This document shows positions 33,500 to 41,954 of a DNA stretch of 64,000 nt, piece after piece (position 1 is the stretch's first letter; the number at the start of each line of letters is the position of its first letter). Under the pieces are notes generated by a model. The model was not told the DNA's origin. It saw only the letters and a list, made by a program, of their open reading frames with translations, and ran no database searches. The stretch is taken from the NCBI GenBank assembly GCA_030615855.1, contig JAUWYL010000002.1, forward strand, positions 1 through 64,000. The letters are read 5' to 3'. This stretch comes from a bacterium (GTDB taxonomy: Bacteria; UBP18; UBA7526). Made by a program: the position numbers and the translations under genes.

Positions 33500-33620
33500 G
33501 CCACCCTCACTTCGTTCGGAAGTTTACAGTTTACCCGCCCTTCGGGCTGTTTACCGTTAACCGTAAACCTTCTTTTACCACCGTAAACCGTACACCGTTA
33601 ACCGTAAACCCCCTGTTACA
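33500..33620. repeat. GTTTACC/CCGTAAA arrays upstream of manC
   Basis: CCTCACTTCGTTCGG beside the manC start, then AGTTTACAGTTTACC, CGCCCTTCGGGCTG, TTTACCGTTAACCG, and inverted ACCGTAA, ACCGTAC, ACCGTTA, ACCGTAA units at 33581-33609. Confidence 0.82.
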
Positions 33621-33995
33621 TTAGCTGCGCGAAATCAGGTATACCCCAAAACAAATCACCAAAGCCCCTATCCATCTGATGGGACTAACTAGCTCTCGGG
33701 TAACGATTATTCCCCAGCGGGAAGCTAAAAGGACCAGGATATAGCCTGCGGCCACCATGGGATAGACCTTGCTTATGTCCAATCTTGATAAGACCGCCAA
33801 CCATAGAAAGGCACTTAAAACGAAGGAGGCAAATCCAAAGATAACATACCAGTTACCGAAGACCTTAAGGAAGGTAGACCAGAGATGGGAGAAATGAAAA
33901 TAGACAATCCCTACCGTCCACATCCCCTTCTTCAGTAATAACTGCCCCACCACCGCTAAGAATATTGAAATGAAAAGTAAAAGAAAAGCACTCAT
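33621..33995 (-). CDS. Small four-helix SMR/EamA-like transporter
   Basis: 124 residues with four hydrophobic helices (about 2-17, 40-62, 68-88, 98-119). LAVVGQLLLKKGM near the N-terminus, DISKVYPMVAAGYILVLLAS and RWIGALVICFGVYLI resemble EamA/SMR family members such as the ArnE/ArnF-type lipid-carrier flippase subunits and small multidrug transporters. The substrate is not predictable. Its start is 12 bases from the downstream lipoprotein stop, hinting at one transcript. Confidence 0.75.
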   Translation of the reverse strand: MSAFLLLFISIFLAVVGQLLLKKGMWTVGIVYFHFSHLWSTFLKVFGNWYVIFGFASFVLSAFLWLAVLSRLDISKVYPMVAAGYILVLLASRWGIIVTRELVSPIRWIGALVICFGVYLISRS

Positions 33996-34008
33996 GATAT
34001 TCTCCTTT

Positions 34009-34815
34009 CTAAGGTTTAATTTCGGATAAGTAGGCTTTTACTGGGCCAATGGACGTTCTGGCCTTTATCAGAAGCGGAATCTTTCTTTTATCAGCAGTAA
34101 ACCAAACAATTGCTCCTTCTTTCTTAGGACTTCCATTCTGTATAATAGTCGGCTGAACTTTCCAGGCAAGGAATTTCCCGGCCTGGGTTTTAATCTTTTC
34201 TTTTCCTGAAATTTTCACTTTTATCTGATAGTTGTCTTTATGGTTATTAACATCGATGTCAATAACCTCTCCTTCCTTAAACTCTTGTGCTCTAAGATAG
34301 TAAAGGGCAGAGAGGGCATCCTGAACATCGGCAGGAATCTTCACCTTGTAGGTTCTATTCTTTGTTTTGACGGTATACTCTGCAATATGTTTCTTCTGAT
34401 CGTAAATAGTTTCTTTCTCCATAAGATGTCGCCCTTCCCTTAAATGCTCCACAAAACGAAGGCTGTGGAGTCTACGGGCATCAAAATAGGATTCTATACA
34501 ATCCTCCACTTTATAGAAGAAGGAAAGGAAGGGTAAAGATTTTATTTCCACCGTAACGTAGTAAGCCTCTCGCCCTAGATAGGACCACTCCCTCACTTGC
34601 GAAGTAGCAGTTGCTAAGGGAATGATCCCTAAATACTTAAGAGTAAAGGTGAGTTCCTCTTCGTCTTGAAATGCCTTAGTAATCGGTTGCCGGATTTTTA
34701 CCTGAGTCCCAATGGGCTTTACCTCAATGGGAGGAAGGGGTTCCTTTTTAGCACATCCTCCCATCATCAATCCCATCACCAATCCCAGAAAAACCACCGT
34801 TACTTTTTTGTTCAT
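34009..34815 (-). CDS. DUF3108-type lipoprotein (paralogue 1)
   Basis: 268 residues from the ATG at 34815, placed seven bases after AGGAGG; an ATG six bases earlier is too close to it. Signal peptide with lipobox MGGC, so a lipid-anchored envelope protein. The mature part contains EELTFTLKYLGIIPLATATSQV, typical of DUF3108, then beta-rich repeats with LSALYYLRAQEFKEG and AWKVQPTI. Function unknown. Clearly paralogous to the gene at 35126: same domain order and motifs (YYxRxxEFxEG, GxFLAWxVxP). Confidence 0.82.
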   Translation of the reverse strand: MNKKVTVVFLGLVMGLMMGGCAKKEPLPPIEVKPIGTQVKIRQPITKAFQDEEELTFTLKYLGIIPLATATSQVREWSYLGREAYYVTVEIKSLPFLSFFYKVEDCIESYFDARRLHSLRFVEHLREGRHLMEKETIYDQKKHIAEYTVKTKNRTYKVKIPADVQDALSALYYLRAQEFKEGEVIDIDVNNHKDNYQIKVKISGKEKIKTQAGKFLAWKVQPTIIQNGSPKKEGAIVWFTADKRKIPLLIKARTSIGPVKAYLSEIKP

Positions 34816-35125
34816 AATCATACCTCCTCAACACGGATTTTTTTGCTTTGCTTACTGCTTGAGTTTAAAAATACGGATTATTACTGATTAATTTGAATTT
34901 AAAAATCAAATATCAAAAATCAAGATTACATACCATAGTCATATCAAAGATTAAATATAAAATATAAAAAGGACATACCAAAATTCAAAAATTTTAATTT
35001 TTGCATTGTCATTTTGATTTTTGAACTTTCATTCATTTTACTATGTCATTTTGCATTTTGATTTTTGCATTTTGCATTCAGTCATTCGTGCCCATCCGTG
35101 TTGTTATCCGTGTCTATCCGTGTAG
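34816..35125. repeat. 310-base spacer of ATCCGTG and TTTTGATTTTTG arrays
   Basis: Begins with CACGGATTTTTTTGC and TACTGCTTGAGT, continues with AAAATCAAATATCAAAAATC and ATTAAATATAAAATATAAAA units (34895-34970), the inverted TTTTGATTTTTG and GCATTTTG units (35013-35075), and ends in ATCCGTGT repeats (35087-35120). Two families again nested as inverted arms. No gene seen. Confidence 0.7.
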
Positions 35126-35962
35126 TCAAAGTTTAACATCTATTAGATAAAGTGTGGCGGAGCCTACGTTAGTCCTGACCATCATCTTAACCGGTAACTT
35201 TTTTTCATCCGCGGTGAAGTAAATAATGCCTTCTCCCTTTCTTTGCAGCTCATCTCTTTTATAGATACTAATCGGTTCTACTCTCCAGGCAAGGAAAGAG
35301 CCGGCCGGGGTTTTTATTCTCTCTTTTTCTAAGACCTTAAGTTTTACCTGGTAATTATTTCTTCGCTCATTGACATTTAAACTTAAGATTTTTCCCTCCC
35401 TAAACTCCAGGGTGCGAATGTAATAGAGACTGGATAATATATCCTGGGTATTGGGGAGGGTTCGCACCTTCTTTATTTCAGTCTTAACTAATCGGCCTTC
35501 TTTGTCATAGTTAGGTAGGGTAAACTGAGCTAATCTATTCTTCTGATTATAATTTGTATGGCGGTCATAGATATGGCGGCCCATTACAGAATGTTCCTCA
35601 AAGCGATGGGTATATAGCCTTGGGGCGTCAAGATAGGATTTAACCACTCCTTCTGCCGGACAGAAGAAGGAGAAGAGCTTATTTGCTTTAAACTTAACCA
35701 ACGGGGCGTACACCTCATAACCTTGATAAACCATCTCTCTTAGCTCGATACTTATAGTGCCTATTGGGATAATCCGTAAGGCCTTAACGGCGAAAGTAAG
35801 TTTCTCCCCCCCTTTGAAAGCAGTAATCTTCGGTTTGCTAATTGCCCTCTCTATTCCCACCTCAGGCGCTTTGGGAATAGGGATGGGCTCTCTTTTAGCG
35901 CACCCCCCGATTAGAACACCCACCATCAATATTAAGGTAGAAAATAGTCTTTTTTTATTCAT
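35126..35962 (-). CDS. DUF3108-type lipoprotein (paralogue 2)
   Basis: 278 residues. Signal peptide and lipobox IGGC (cleavage before Cys21). GGEKLTFAVKALRIIPIGTISIELRE corresponds to the DUF3108 start; LSSLYYIRTLEFREGK and FLAWRVEPI match paralogue 1. Lacks membrane helices beyond the signal. It probably arose by tandem duplication, with the repeat spacer inserted between the copies. Cellular role unknown; envelope location is supported by the lipobox. Confidence 0.82.
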   Translation of the reverse strand: MNKKRLFSTLILMVGVLIGGCAKREPIPIPKAPEVGIERAISKPKITAFKGGEKLTFAVKALRIIPIGTISIELREMVYQGYEVYAPLVKFKANKLFSFFCPAEGVVKSYLDAPRLYTHRFEEHSVMGRHIYDRHTNYNQKNRLAQFTLPNYDKEGRLVKTEIKKVRTLPNTQDILSSLYYIRTLEFREGKILSLNVNERRNNYQVKLKVLEKERIKTPAGSFLAWRVEPISIYKRDELQRKGEGIIYFTADEKKLPVKMMVRTNVGSATLYLIDVKL

Positions 35963-36004
35963 GCTTTCTCTCTTTAGTTAGTTTAACATAATCCAAACAG
36001 AAGG

Positions 36005-37945
36005 TCAATCTTCAATGGTAGGCTTAGTAGGCTCTGCTACTATTTTATAAACCCGGGTTTCCCTGCCCGCCATCGCCTGCGGCTCAGGCCGTTGGCGGGC
36101 AGGTTCAAAGGTCTTAATAAGTCTTAACCCCTTTTGCTTGCTAACATCTGGTACTTCACCAATCACTGGGACATCCTCACTCTTCAGATACTTATCAGGA
36201 TGAAGAATGACATACTTTGCCCCTAAATACTTCAGGATGCCTGGGGTCTCTGGCTTTAAGATATCAACGATCTCCTTTCCCACTTTATCCGCATAAGTAC
36301 CAGAAAGGGTACCGTTGACTAATCTCTTCTGATGGATCCTCTGCCAGAATAGATACTCATAATCGGTCTCTATGGGATATTCAACAATAGTAAAATCGCC
36401 TTTCTCTTTAGAGAGCCATTCATAAACGGGAGGAGGATGGACTGCATTAACCATTGGTGCGGGTAGAGTAGGAGCGAATTCAATAAAAACGAGTACGAAA
36501 ACTATAGAAAGAAAAATTCTTCTTTTCTTCATACTCCTTATCTTCTCTAAAATTGAAGCAAGGCCTATCCCTGCTAAAACACTTACACATAACATAACCA
36601 CGATACCAAAGCGGGCATAGACCCGAAACATGGGTAGAACCTTATACATAAAATAAGAAGGAAAGAGAATGCGAAAAGGACCGATATCAGTCCAGGGAGA
36701 ATGGGAAAATATCAAAGCCACAATCGCCGCAAAGAGAAAGAAGCTCACCCCCCGCTGGCACCGTGTAACGAGTAACGGGTCTACTTGTTTCCTTGTTAAC
36801 TTATTAACTTGTTTACTTGTCAACTTGTTAACTTGTTTACTTGTCAACTTGTTAGCTAACTTTGACTTTCTTCGCCATTCTCGAACAGCAACAATAGAAA
36901 GCACAATTCCCACCCACCCAAGATAAAGAGTATGCTCTGTGGGATGACCACCATACAAAGGATTCTTAATAAATTTTTTAGTGAATTCTCCAAAGAAAGG
37001 ATTATCCTGAGAAGGCAAGAGATAGCCTAATAGTCGGGCAGAGTTGCTGAAGAGATCCCGCATAGGACGGACATATCTTTCAGGAGTAGCAAATATATTT
37101 CGGAAAGAGTAATAAGCCGGAGGTAGAATAATGGCTGCTGCCACAACTACTGCCACTAAAATTACTTTAAAAGAATGAAAGCGTGTCCCCTTGTTAACTT
37201 GCTTGCCCTGTGATCCCGAAGGGATTTTTCGAGGTCTACTTGTCAACTTATTAACTGGATAACTTGTCAACCCCCGTCCCCTGAAACCCTGCCATATCTG
37301 CCACGCTATAAATGCAGCAGTCAATACCAGTATAAAATATCCATATTGGTAGTCAGAGAAAGTATTTAAAGCAAAGAGTCCCCCGCAAAGAATAGCCCAT
37401 TCATAACGCCTCTCTTCATCTAATTTAGAGAGGGCAAAAATATAGAGGGGCATCCATTGGATATTGGCCAAGGCTATATGCTGAGAGGCATGAACAAGGT
37501 GATAGGGACAAAAGGCGTAAACAATACCCGAAAAGAGACTGGCTAATTTATTCTTAGTAAAATAGTGGACTAAAAGATACATAGTTACTGAGGAAAGTAA
37601 AAAAGTAAGGAGGATAATAAAATTATAGGCAAATATTTCGTTCACTAATATTGATAGCCACTTGCCCATAAAGTTTATTACTACCAACTGTAAAATATGA
37701 CTATAATCTGCTCCAAAGGGAGAAGCTATGATAGGAATGAAACGAGGTGAAACATGATGTAAATAGGCATACTTGAGCCACCAAAAACCATGCACAGTAC
37801 CTAAGGGGTCTCCCCCCGGGCCATAGAGATAGCTTCGCATTTTAAAAATAAGGGGATAAGTAACTATGAGACTTAAGAAGGTAAAGAAAGCAAAAATAAA
37901 GATTTCGGTTCGATGAAATCTAAGTTTGAGTAGTGGTTTTTTCAT
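36005..37945 (-). CDS. Multi-pass membrane protein, GT-C/YfhO-like, with two repeat insertions
   Basis: 646 residues from the ATG at 37945 (GGAG ten bases upstream); an ATG at 37969 is possible. About 10-12 hydrophobic segments, with GTVHGFWWLKYAYLHH and SPFGADYSHILQ in the first loop and YRSFRN-like loops later, as in polyprenol-dependent glycosyltransferase or YfhO-like proteins. The C-terminal about 120 residues are soluble (YEWLSKEKGDFTIVEYP). Two hydrophilic loops are encoded by TTAACTTG/TTTACTTG octamer arrays (36770-36860 and 37185-37280), giving runs such as NKLTSKQVNKLTSKQ. Function unassigned. Confidence 0.7.
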   Translation of the reverse strand: MKKPLLKLRFHRTEIFIFAFFTFLSLIVTYPLIFKMRSYLYGPGGDPLGTVHGFWWLKYAYLHHVSPRFIPIIASPFGADYSHILQLVVINFMGKWLSILVNEIFAYNFIILLTFLLSSVTMYLLVHYFTKNKLASLFSGIVYAFCPYHLVHASQHIALANIQWMPLYIFALSKLDEERRYEWAILCGGLFALNTFSDYQYGYFILVLTAAFIAWQIWQGFRGRGLTSYPVNKLTSRPRKIPSGSQGKQVNKGTRFHSFKVILVAVVVAAAIILPPAYYSFRNIFATPERYVRPMRDLFSNSARLLGYLLPSQDNPFFGEFTKKFIKNPLYGGHPTEHTLYLGWVGIVLSIVAVREWRRKSKLANKLTSKQVNKLTSKQVNKLTRKQVDPLLVTRCQRGVSFFLFAAIVALIFSHSPWTDIGPFRILFPSYFMYKVLPMFRVYARFGIVVMLCVSVLAGIGLASILEKIRSMKKRRIFLSIVFVLVFIEFAPTLPAPMVNAVHPPPVYEWLSKEKGDFTIVEYPIETDYEYLFWQRIHQKRLVNGTLSGTYADKVGKEIVDILKPETPGILKYLGAKYVILHPDKYLKSEDVPVIGEVPDVSKQKGLRLIKTFEPARQRPEPQAMAGRETRVYKIVAEPTKPTIED

Positions 37946-37991
37946 ACCATTTTTCTCCATCGGAGACAATCTTAGATTAAGGGGATACTAT

Positions 37992-39164
37992 TCACCTGGT
38001 CTTATGCTTTTTTATAAAGCCAGGTAAAATTAGCAGCAATAATGTTACAATTGCCATGGATATAACGATGAGTCTGGGCAGATACGAGGTTTTTTCCCTC
38101 TTCTCCGGAGCCACTTCAGGAAGTGCCTTCTCTCTTTTCGGTGCTTTTCCTGCTTGCGGTGCTTCCTTTGGTTGCAGTGCTTCTTCTTTCCCGAACACTT
38201 TCGCCCAAACCGGCTTCAAACCAGCAATAGTGAAATCTAAGGTAACATAATTACCTTTTGTAGTAGTCTTGCTGGTATAATCAATCTTCTCAGCAATAAA
38301 CTTTCTCTTTATGGCCTCTCCTAAAAACCGGGCATCGTCATGGATAGCGGGCAGAGCCTCCTCTTTAGTTGCCCGGAATACTATCTTTCCCTTAGCCCGA
38401 GCCTCATCTATCAGGTCGAAGGAGAGTCCAATGGAAACCATGGATTCCGCAGATAGGAAGAGGGTCATGTGCCAATCCTCTTCCCATTCCCGCAAAGTCT
38501 TAACGAAGCGGGCTTCTTTATTATTAACATAGACAAAGCCGTCCCGGGCTTCAATAGCTTTTGTCCTCATTCTAATGAATTCTTTATCTTCTACTATTGA
38601 ACCGCTCTTGCCTTCTGCCACATCTATTGCTTTCTTCACGACCTCGACTCCCGTACCCAAGATGAGCCTATTGCCCAGCCGGGTATAGGCGCTAATCTCT
38701 TCCGGATCTCTTGTCTGGCGATAGTGACTATAGATGATGTTATGTTTCAGATGGGTTGTCTTCACCATCCTCTCCCCGGGCTTCTTGAGGAGGGTATCCA
38801 GAGATTTGAGGAAAGCCTCAATCTTTTGCGGTTGGTCAGGAGGAAATTCGACAACTACAATGTAGTGGGAAATTCCTTCCGCGCTTAAGGGGAACAGGGC
38901 AGCTGCTACTTCAATAATGTCCAGTTGATACATCTCCCCTACTGCTCTCTTATTGACTTCACTTTCTTCACGCATTAATTTTTCTCTTTCCAATTCCATA
39001 AGAAAGGATAGCCCAGGATTGGTCTTAATCTTACCCAATGAAGAGACGACCATTGCCTCCCGGGGAATAAGGTCCTGGGCCCCTTTGCTCTCCACATCTG
39101 CTTTCTGTGATAAGCCAAAGATAGTAGTCCAGATAATCAAAGTAATGATTAGAATCTTCTTCAC
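37992..39164 (-). CDS. Membrane-anchored DUF3352-like protein
   Basis: About 390 residues. The GTG at 39164 gives VKKILIITLIIWTTIFGLS, a clean signal peptide; a further upstream ATG runs through repeat sequence. The body (LIPREAMVVSSLGKI, then RLGNRLILGTGVEVVKKAID) resembles the DUF3352 pattern of envelope proteins that start with a 'P.dt...v' strand and report 'g..l.ig.....v..a'. One helix at the C-terminus (LIVISMAIVTLLLLILPG) and a Pro/Ala/Lys-rich stretch before it. Function unknown. Paralogous in layout to the gene at 39538. Confidence 0.65.
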   Translation of the reverse strand: MKKILIITLIIWTTIFGLSQKADVESKGAQDLIPREAMVVSSLGKIKTNPGLSFLMELEREKLMREESEVNKRAVGEMYQLDIIEVAAALFPLSAEGISHYIVVVEFPPDQPQKIEAFLKSLDTLLKKPGERMVKTTHLKHNIIYSHYRQTRDPEEISAYTRLGNRLILGTGVEVVKKAIDVAEGKSGSIVEDKEFIRMRTKAIEARDGFVYVNNKEARFVKTLREWEEDWHMTLFLSAESMVSIGLSFDLIDEARAKGKIVFRATKEEALPAIHDDARFLGEAIKRKFIAEKIDYTSKTTTKGNYVTLDFTIAGLKPVWAKVFGKEEALQPKEAPQAGKAPKREKALPEVAPEKREKTSYLPRLIVISMAIVTLLLLILPGFIKKHKTR

Positions 39165-39183
39165 CCCGCACCTTTTAACATAT

Positions 39184-39525
39184 TCACCCCGCACTTTTTA
39201 TATTCCTCTTTTCCCGTGTTCTTGTCAAAAGTGCGGAGTTCAAACTGTTGTTTATTCTATGTTTTAGCTGTCCGTAGGCTTTACCAAAGTATTTAAGACT
39301 TTTTTCTCTTGCTTTAGCATCCTTTAACAAAAGGAAACTTTCGTAGTAAACTAAAGCCCAAGGTGCATATTTCTTAGTATACCCAACCAATCCTTCGTTA
39401 TGTTCTTCCAATCTACGCTTAATATCATTCGTGTAACCAACGTAAAGTGAAGAATTTTTCTTACTCTTCAAAAGATAGACATGATACATATGTCCCTCTA
39501 AGTAAAAGAACCGGACGAATACCAA
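39184..39525 (-). CDS. GIY-YIG endonuclease-domain protein
   Basis: 113 residues. MYHVYLLKSKKNSSLYVGYTNDIKRRLEEHN is the GIY-YIG core (here VYLL...LYVGYT), with the catalytic Arg (KRRLEEH), Tyr and Glu, ending KYAPWALVYYESFLLLKDAKAREK. It is the small UPF0213/YhbQ-like type. The true start is probably the ATG beginning MYHVYLL, at 39489. The gene is bounded by the GTGCGGGG sequence on both sides in inverted orientation, so it may move as a small cassette. Role not known; homing-like mobility is an inference. Confidence 0.85.
   Translation of the reverse strand: MVFVRFFYLEGHMYHVYLLKSKKNSSLYVGYTNDIKRRLEEHNEGLVGYTKKYAPWALVYYESFLLLKDAKAREKSLKYFGKAYGQLKHRINNSLNSALLTRTREKRNIKSAG
39186..39201. repeat. 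Left CACCCCGCACTTTTT arm beside the GIY-YIG gene
   Basis: CACCCCGCACTTTTT here and CACCCCGCACCTTTT at 39163 are inverted relative to AAAAAGGTGCGGGGTCA at 39524-39540, so the GIY-YIG gene lies between inverted copies. A related AAAAGTGCGGAGTTCA lies at 39227. Confidence 0.65.
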
Positions 39526-39540
39526 AAAGGTGCGGGGTCA
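39524..39540. repeat. Right AAAAAGGTGCGGGGTCA arm beside the GIY-YIG gene
   Basis: Inverted copy of the arms at 39163-39201. It also supplies bases of the next gene's stop region (39538). Confidence 0.6.
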
Positions 39541-40494
39541 TCGTTTCTTTTCCTTTACTAAGAGGTTATGGATCACTGATTTCAGCCCAGAAAGCTTGAA
39601 GTTTAGTTTAAGATGATAATTGTCCATTATTATTTCTTCCTCAAAGTTAAGTCCGTTTGCCCGACAGAGGCGTTTCAGGAGTCCGGCTAAGAAGTAAATA
39701 TCCTCTCTCTCTTTTTTGCTATCTACTTTCTCTCTATATTTAAAGAGAAGGCTTCCTCTTAGGCTATCAGCATCAAGGATATCGAAGTAGCCTCCCAGAT
39801 AGTCCAAGAAGTTTACTGTAGGGAATATGGCATAGGCACTCTTTTTTTCTAATCTCTTCACAATTCGGGATAATTCAGAATGGCTATTGTCAATGAAGAA
39901 CATGGCTTCTCCGGTTCTCTGGAGCCCCTGAAAATCACTCAAGGCTTCTCCAGAGATAAAGAAAGTCTCTTTCCCGTATTGATCCAGGGAGGCCTTGAGC
40001 AGAGAAAGATTATTTGAAATAAGGGCAATGTCTCTAAAGAGGGTGTAGGAAGAGACTTCATCATCGTTCCCCGAACCCTTCAGGTAAAGGATGGAGCAAC
40101 CCCTATAATTGATTCTCTCAAAGGGTTCTCCGTCAATCATTGCATTATCTATTGACTTTCTGAAGAGTCGGGAAATTTTGATGAGCCTACTATTCTTAAC
40201 CAAGAAGAGATAGTCCGGTTCTTCTCTGCTAACCGCCAAGGTAGCAAGGGTAGCGATTTCCACCGGGCCCAGAAGACGTGCCCCCCACCTAATCTTCCAG
40301 TCGAAGTTATTAATCAATTCAGATGTCCCGAGATCCTTCAGACCTATCTTTAAAGTGACGAAAGCGAATGTCTCCTGGGGAATGAGCTGGGTTATTTTAA
40401 TCTCCTTGCCTGGAAAGAAAAGCCAAAGGAAGAAAGAGGCTGATAATACAATCAAGACAAGTAGGAGACTTAAGAAAATTTTCTTAGACTTCAT
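39538..40494 (-). CDS. Membrane-anchored DUF3352-like protein (second)
   Basis: 318 residues. One N-terminal anchor (KIFLSLLLVLIVLSASFFLWLFFP, about 5-28), then a periplasmic domain starting LIPQETFAFVTLKIG, parallel to the LIPREAMVV of the gene at 37992, and YTLFRDIALISNNLSLLKASLD. The likely paralogy rests on this shared layout. No catalytic motif seen. The start overlaps the upstream stop by four bases, so it is translated with the TPR-like protein at 40491. Confidence 0.6.
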   Translation of the reverse strand: MKSKKIFLSLLLVLIVLSASFFLWLFFPGKEIKITQLIPQETFAFVTLKIGLKDLGTSELINNFDWKIRWGARLLGPVEIATLATLAVSREEPDYLFLVKNSRLIKISRLFRKSIDNAMIDGEPFERINYRGCSILYLKGSGNDDEVSSYTLFRDIALISNNLSLLKASLDQYGKETFFISGEALSDFQGLQRTGEAMFFIDNSHSELSRIVKRLEKKSAYAIFPTVNFLDYLGGYFDILDADSLRGSLLFKYREKVDSKKEREDIYFLAGLLKRLCRANGLNFEEEIIMDNYHLKLNFKLSGLKSVIHNLLVKEKKR

Positions 40495-41954
40495 CTATCT
40501 TTTTCCTTCCGATTTTCCCTAAAGAAAGCCACTGCCTTCATCACCACTCCAATAACTAACAAGAAATAAGCAAGATTAGCTATCTGCTCTGCAAGCCACT
40601 CGGCTCTAATCATCAAGAGAAAAGCACACAAAACTAAAAGAAGCATAAAATCTAAAATAAAGGCAGAAGAAAGATTTGTTTTGTGATACCGGATGAAAAA
40701 TTTTCTAAAAGTAATGATTTGCTTTTTAAGGAAATAGAAGAAAGACAGGCAGGTAGAATAAGCTCTCTTAATCTCTGAACAAGTTTTTTCTATATCGCAA
40801 AGAATAAATCTAAAAGTAGTCTTAATAATAAAACGGAGGGCTAAATCTTTGTAGGGGAAAAGTTTTAAGACTGCAGTTGGAGCCAGGACTAAAACAAAGA
40901 AAGCCTTAAAGGAACAGACGAAATGATGAGAGGAGAAGAAGGAAATTAAAGCGAGAAGAGATAAAAGAATAATACTGGGAAGATAACTCCAGAGATCAAT
41001 TCTAATTGCTCGGGAAAATTTCATCTTGATGGCAAAGGAGAGAAAGCAGGAATAGAATAGCCAGAAGAAGCAAAGAAGAAAAGCAAAACCAAGAGAATAA
41101 CCTAAGGTGCGAAAAGTCAAATAGTTAGTCCGTCCCTGTTCGGGAGAATCGAATAAAAGATAGAGCCCTTTAAAGCGGAAGGTATAGTTTCGAAATTCAA
41201 GATAATCAAAAGCAATAGGAGATAGATGAGTATCCTGAGTATAGACAAACTTTATGGCATTGGTCTCTTTGACAAAACAATAAGGAATATCTACCGAAAA
41301 CTTCTGCCATTTAGGACTCTTTCTAAATTTCAGCCTATCCAATGCAATATCATCAAAGTATACCTCTATCCTTTGATCTCGAACATCAGGTGGACTACAG
41401 GAGAAGGCCTTTATTACTATCCGGTAGATTTTTTCTTCAGGAAGAGAGATTCTAAGAATGGCTTCTCTTTTGAAAATGGCCTCTTTCTCTTTTGGGGATT
41501 TCCTCTCTCCTTTTCTTTCCGCCCCAATCTTAAATTGAATCTTCCCAAGGTATCTTTTTACTCTCTTATATTCTGGATTGAGTGCTGATACTTTCTGAAA
41601 CTCTTCTCTAGCTTTAAGATACTGACGATTTCTATAGTATTCCTTCCCCAACTGATAATAATCTTCTATTCGCTCCAGTTCTAATAGAGGTTTCCTTTCT
41701 ATTGCTCCCTTGGGAGGCTTTTGAATAATGGTTTTACCGACCAGCCAGACCAGACCCTTCTCTTCTTTCCATCCAGATATTAAATGTTCTCTTCCTTCCT
41801 TTGTTTTCAAGGCTATCTTTATCCTAATCGGCTTTTCTAAAATTTGGGCTCTATTTGCCTGAAAACTAAAAGCAAATATCAACCCAAATATAACAACCCC
41901 CAGCGAATATTTGAAATTTCGCCTCTGCTTTAGAAATCCAATGATATCTTTCAT
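40491..41954 (-). CDS. Membrane protein with TPR-like and carbohydrate-binding-like segments
   Basis: 487 residues, not recognised as a named family. Signal anchor (about 15-32). A TPR-like helix pair occurs at about 95-140 (YYQLGKEYYRNRQYLKAREEF, then LNPEYKRVKRYLGKI). A beta-rich portion follows (about 160-250: FSCSPPDVRDQRIEVYFDD). Then at least five hydrophobic helices from about 285. The last is near the C-terminus (LAYFLLVIGVVMKAVAFF). Probably an envelope assembly or surface-polymer protein, by location only. Confidence 0.6.
   Translation of the reverse strand: MKDIIGFLKQRRNFKYSLGVVIFGLIFAFSFQANRAQILEKPIRIKIALKTKEGREHLISGWKEEKGLVWLVGKTIIQKPPKGAIERKPLLELERIEDYYQLGKEYYRNRQYLKAREEFQKVSALNPEYKRVKRYLGKIQFKIGAERKGERKSPKEKEAIFKREAILRISLPEEKIYRIVIKAFSCSPPDVRDQRIEVYFDDIALDRLKFRKSPKWQKFSVDIPYCFVKETNAIKFVYTQDTHLSPIAFDYLEFRNYTFRFKGLYLLFDSPEQGRTNYLTFRTLGYSLGFAFLLCFFWLFYSCFLSFAIKMKFSRAIRIDLWSYLPSIILLSLLALISFFSSHHFVCSFKAFFVLVLAPTAVLKLFPYKDLALRFIIKTTFRFILCDIEKTCSEIKRAYSTCLSFFYFLKKQIITFRKFFIRYHKTNLSSAFILDFMLLLVLCAFLLMIRAEWLAEQIANLAYFLLVIGVVMKAVAFFRENRKEKDR

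Noticed and set aside
39197-39228. Promoter TTGACA/TATAAA upstream of the DUF3352-like gene
   Set aside because: The spacing is 20 bp, too long for a convincing sigma-70 promoter, and the elements lie within the inverted arms around the GIY-YIG gene.
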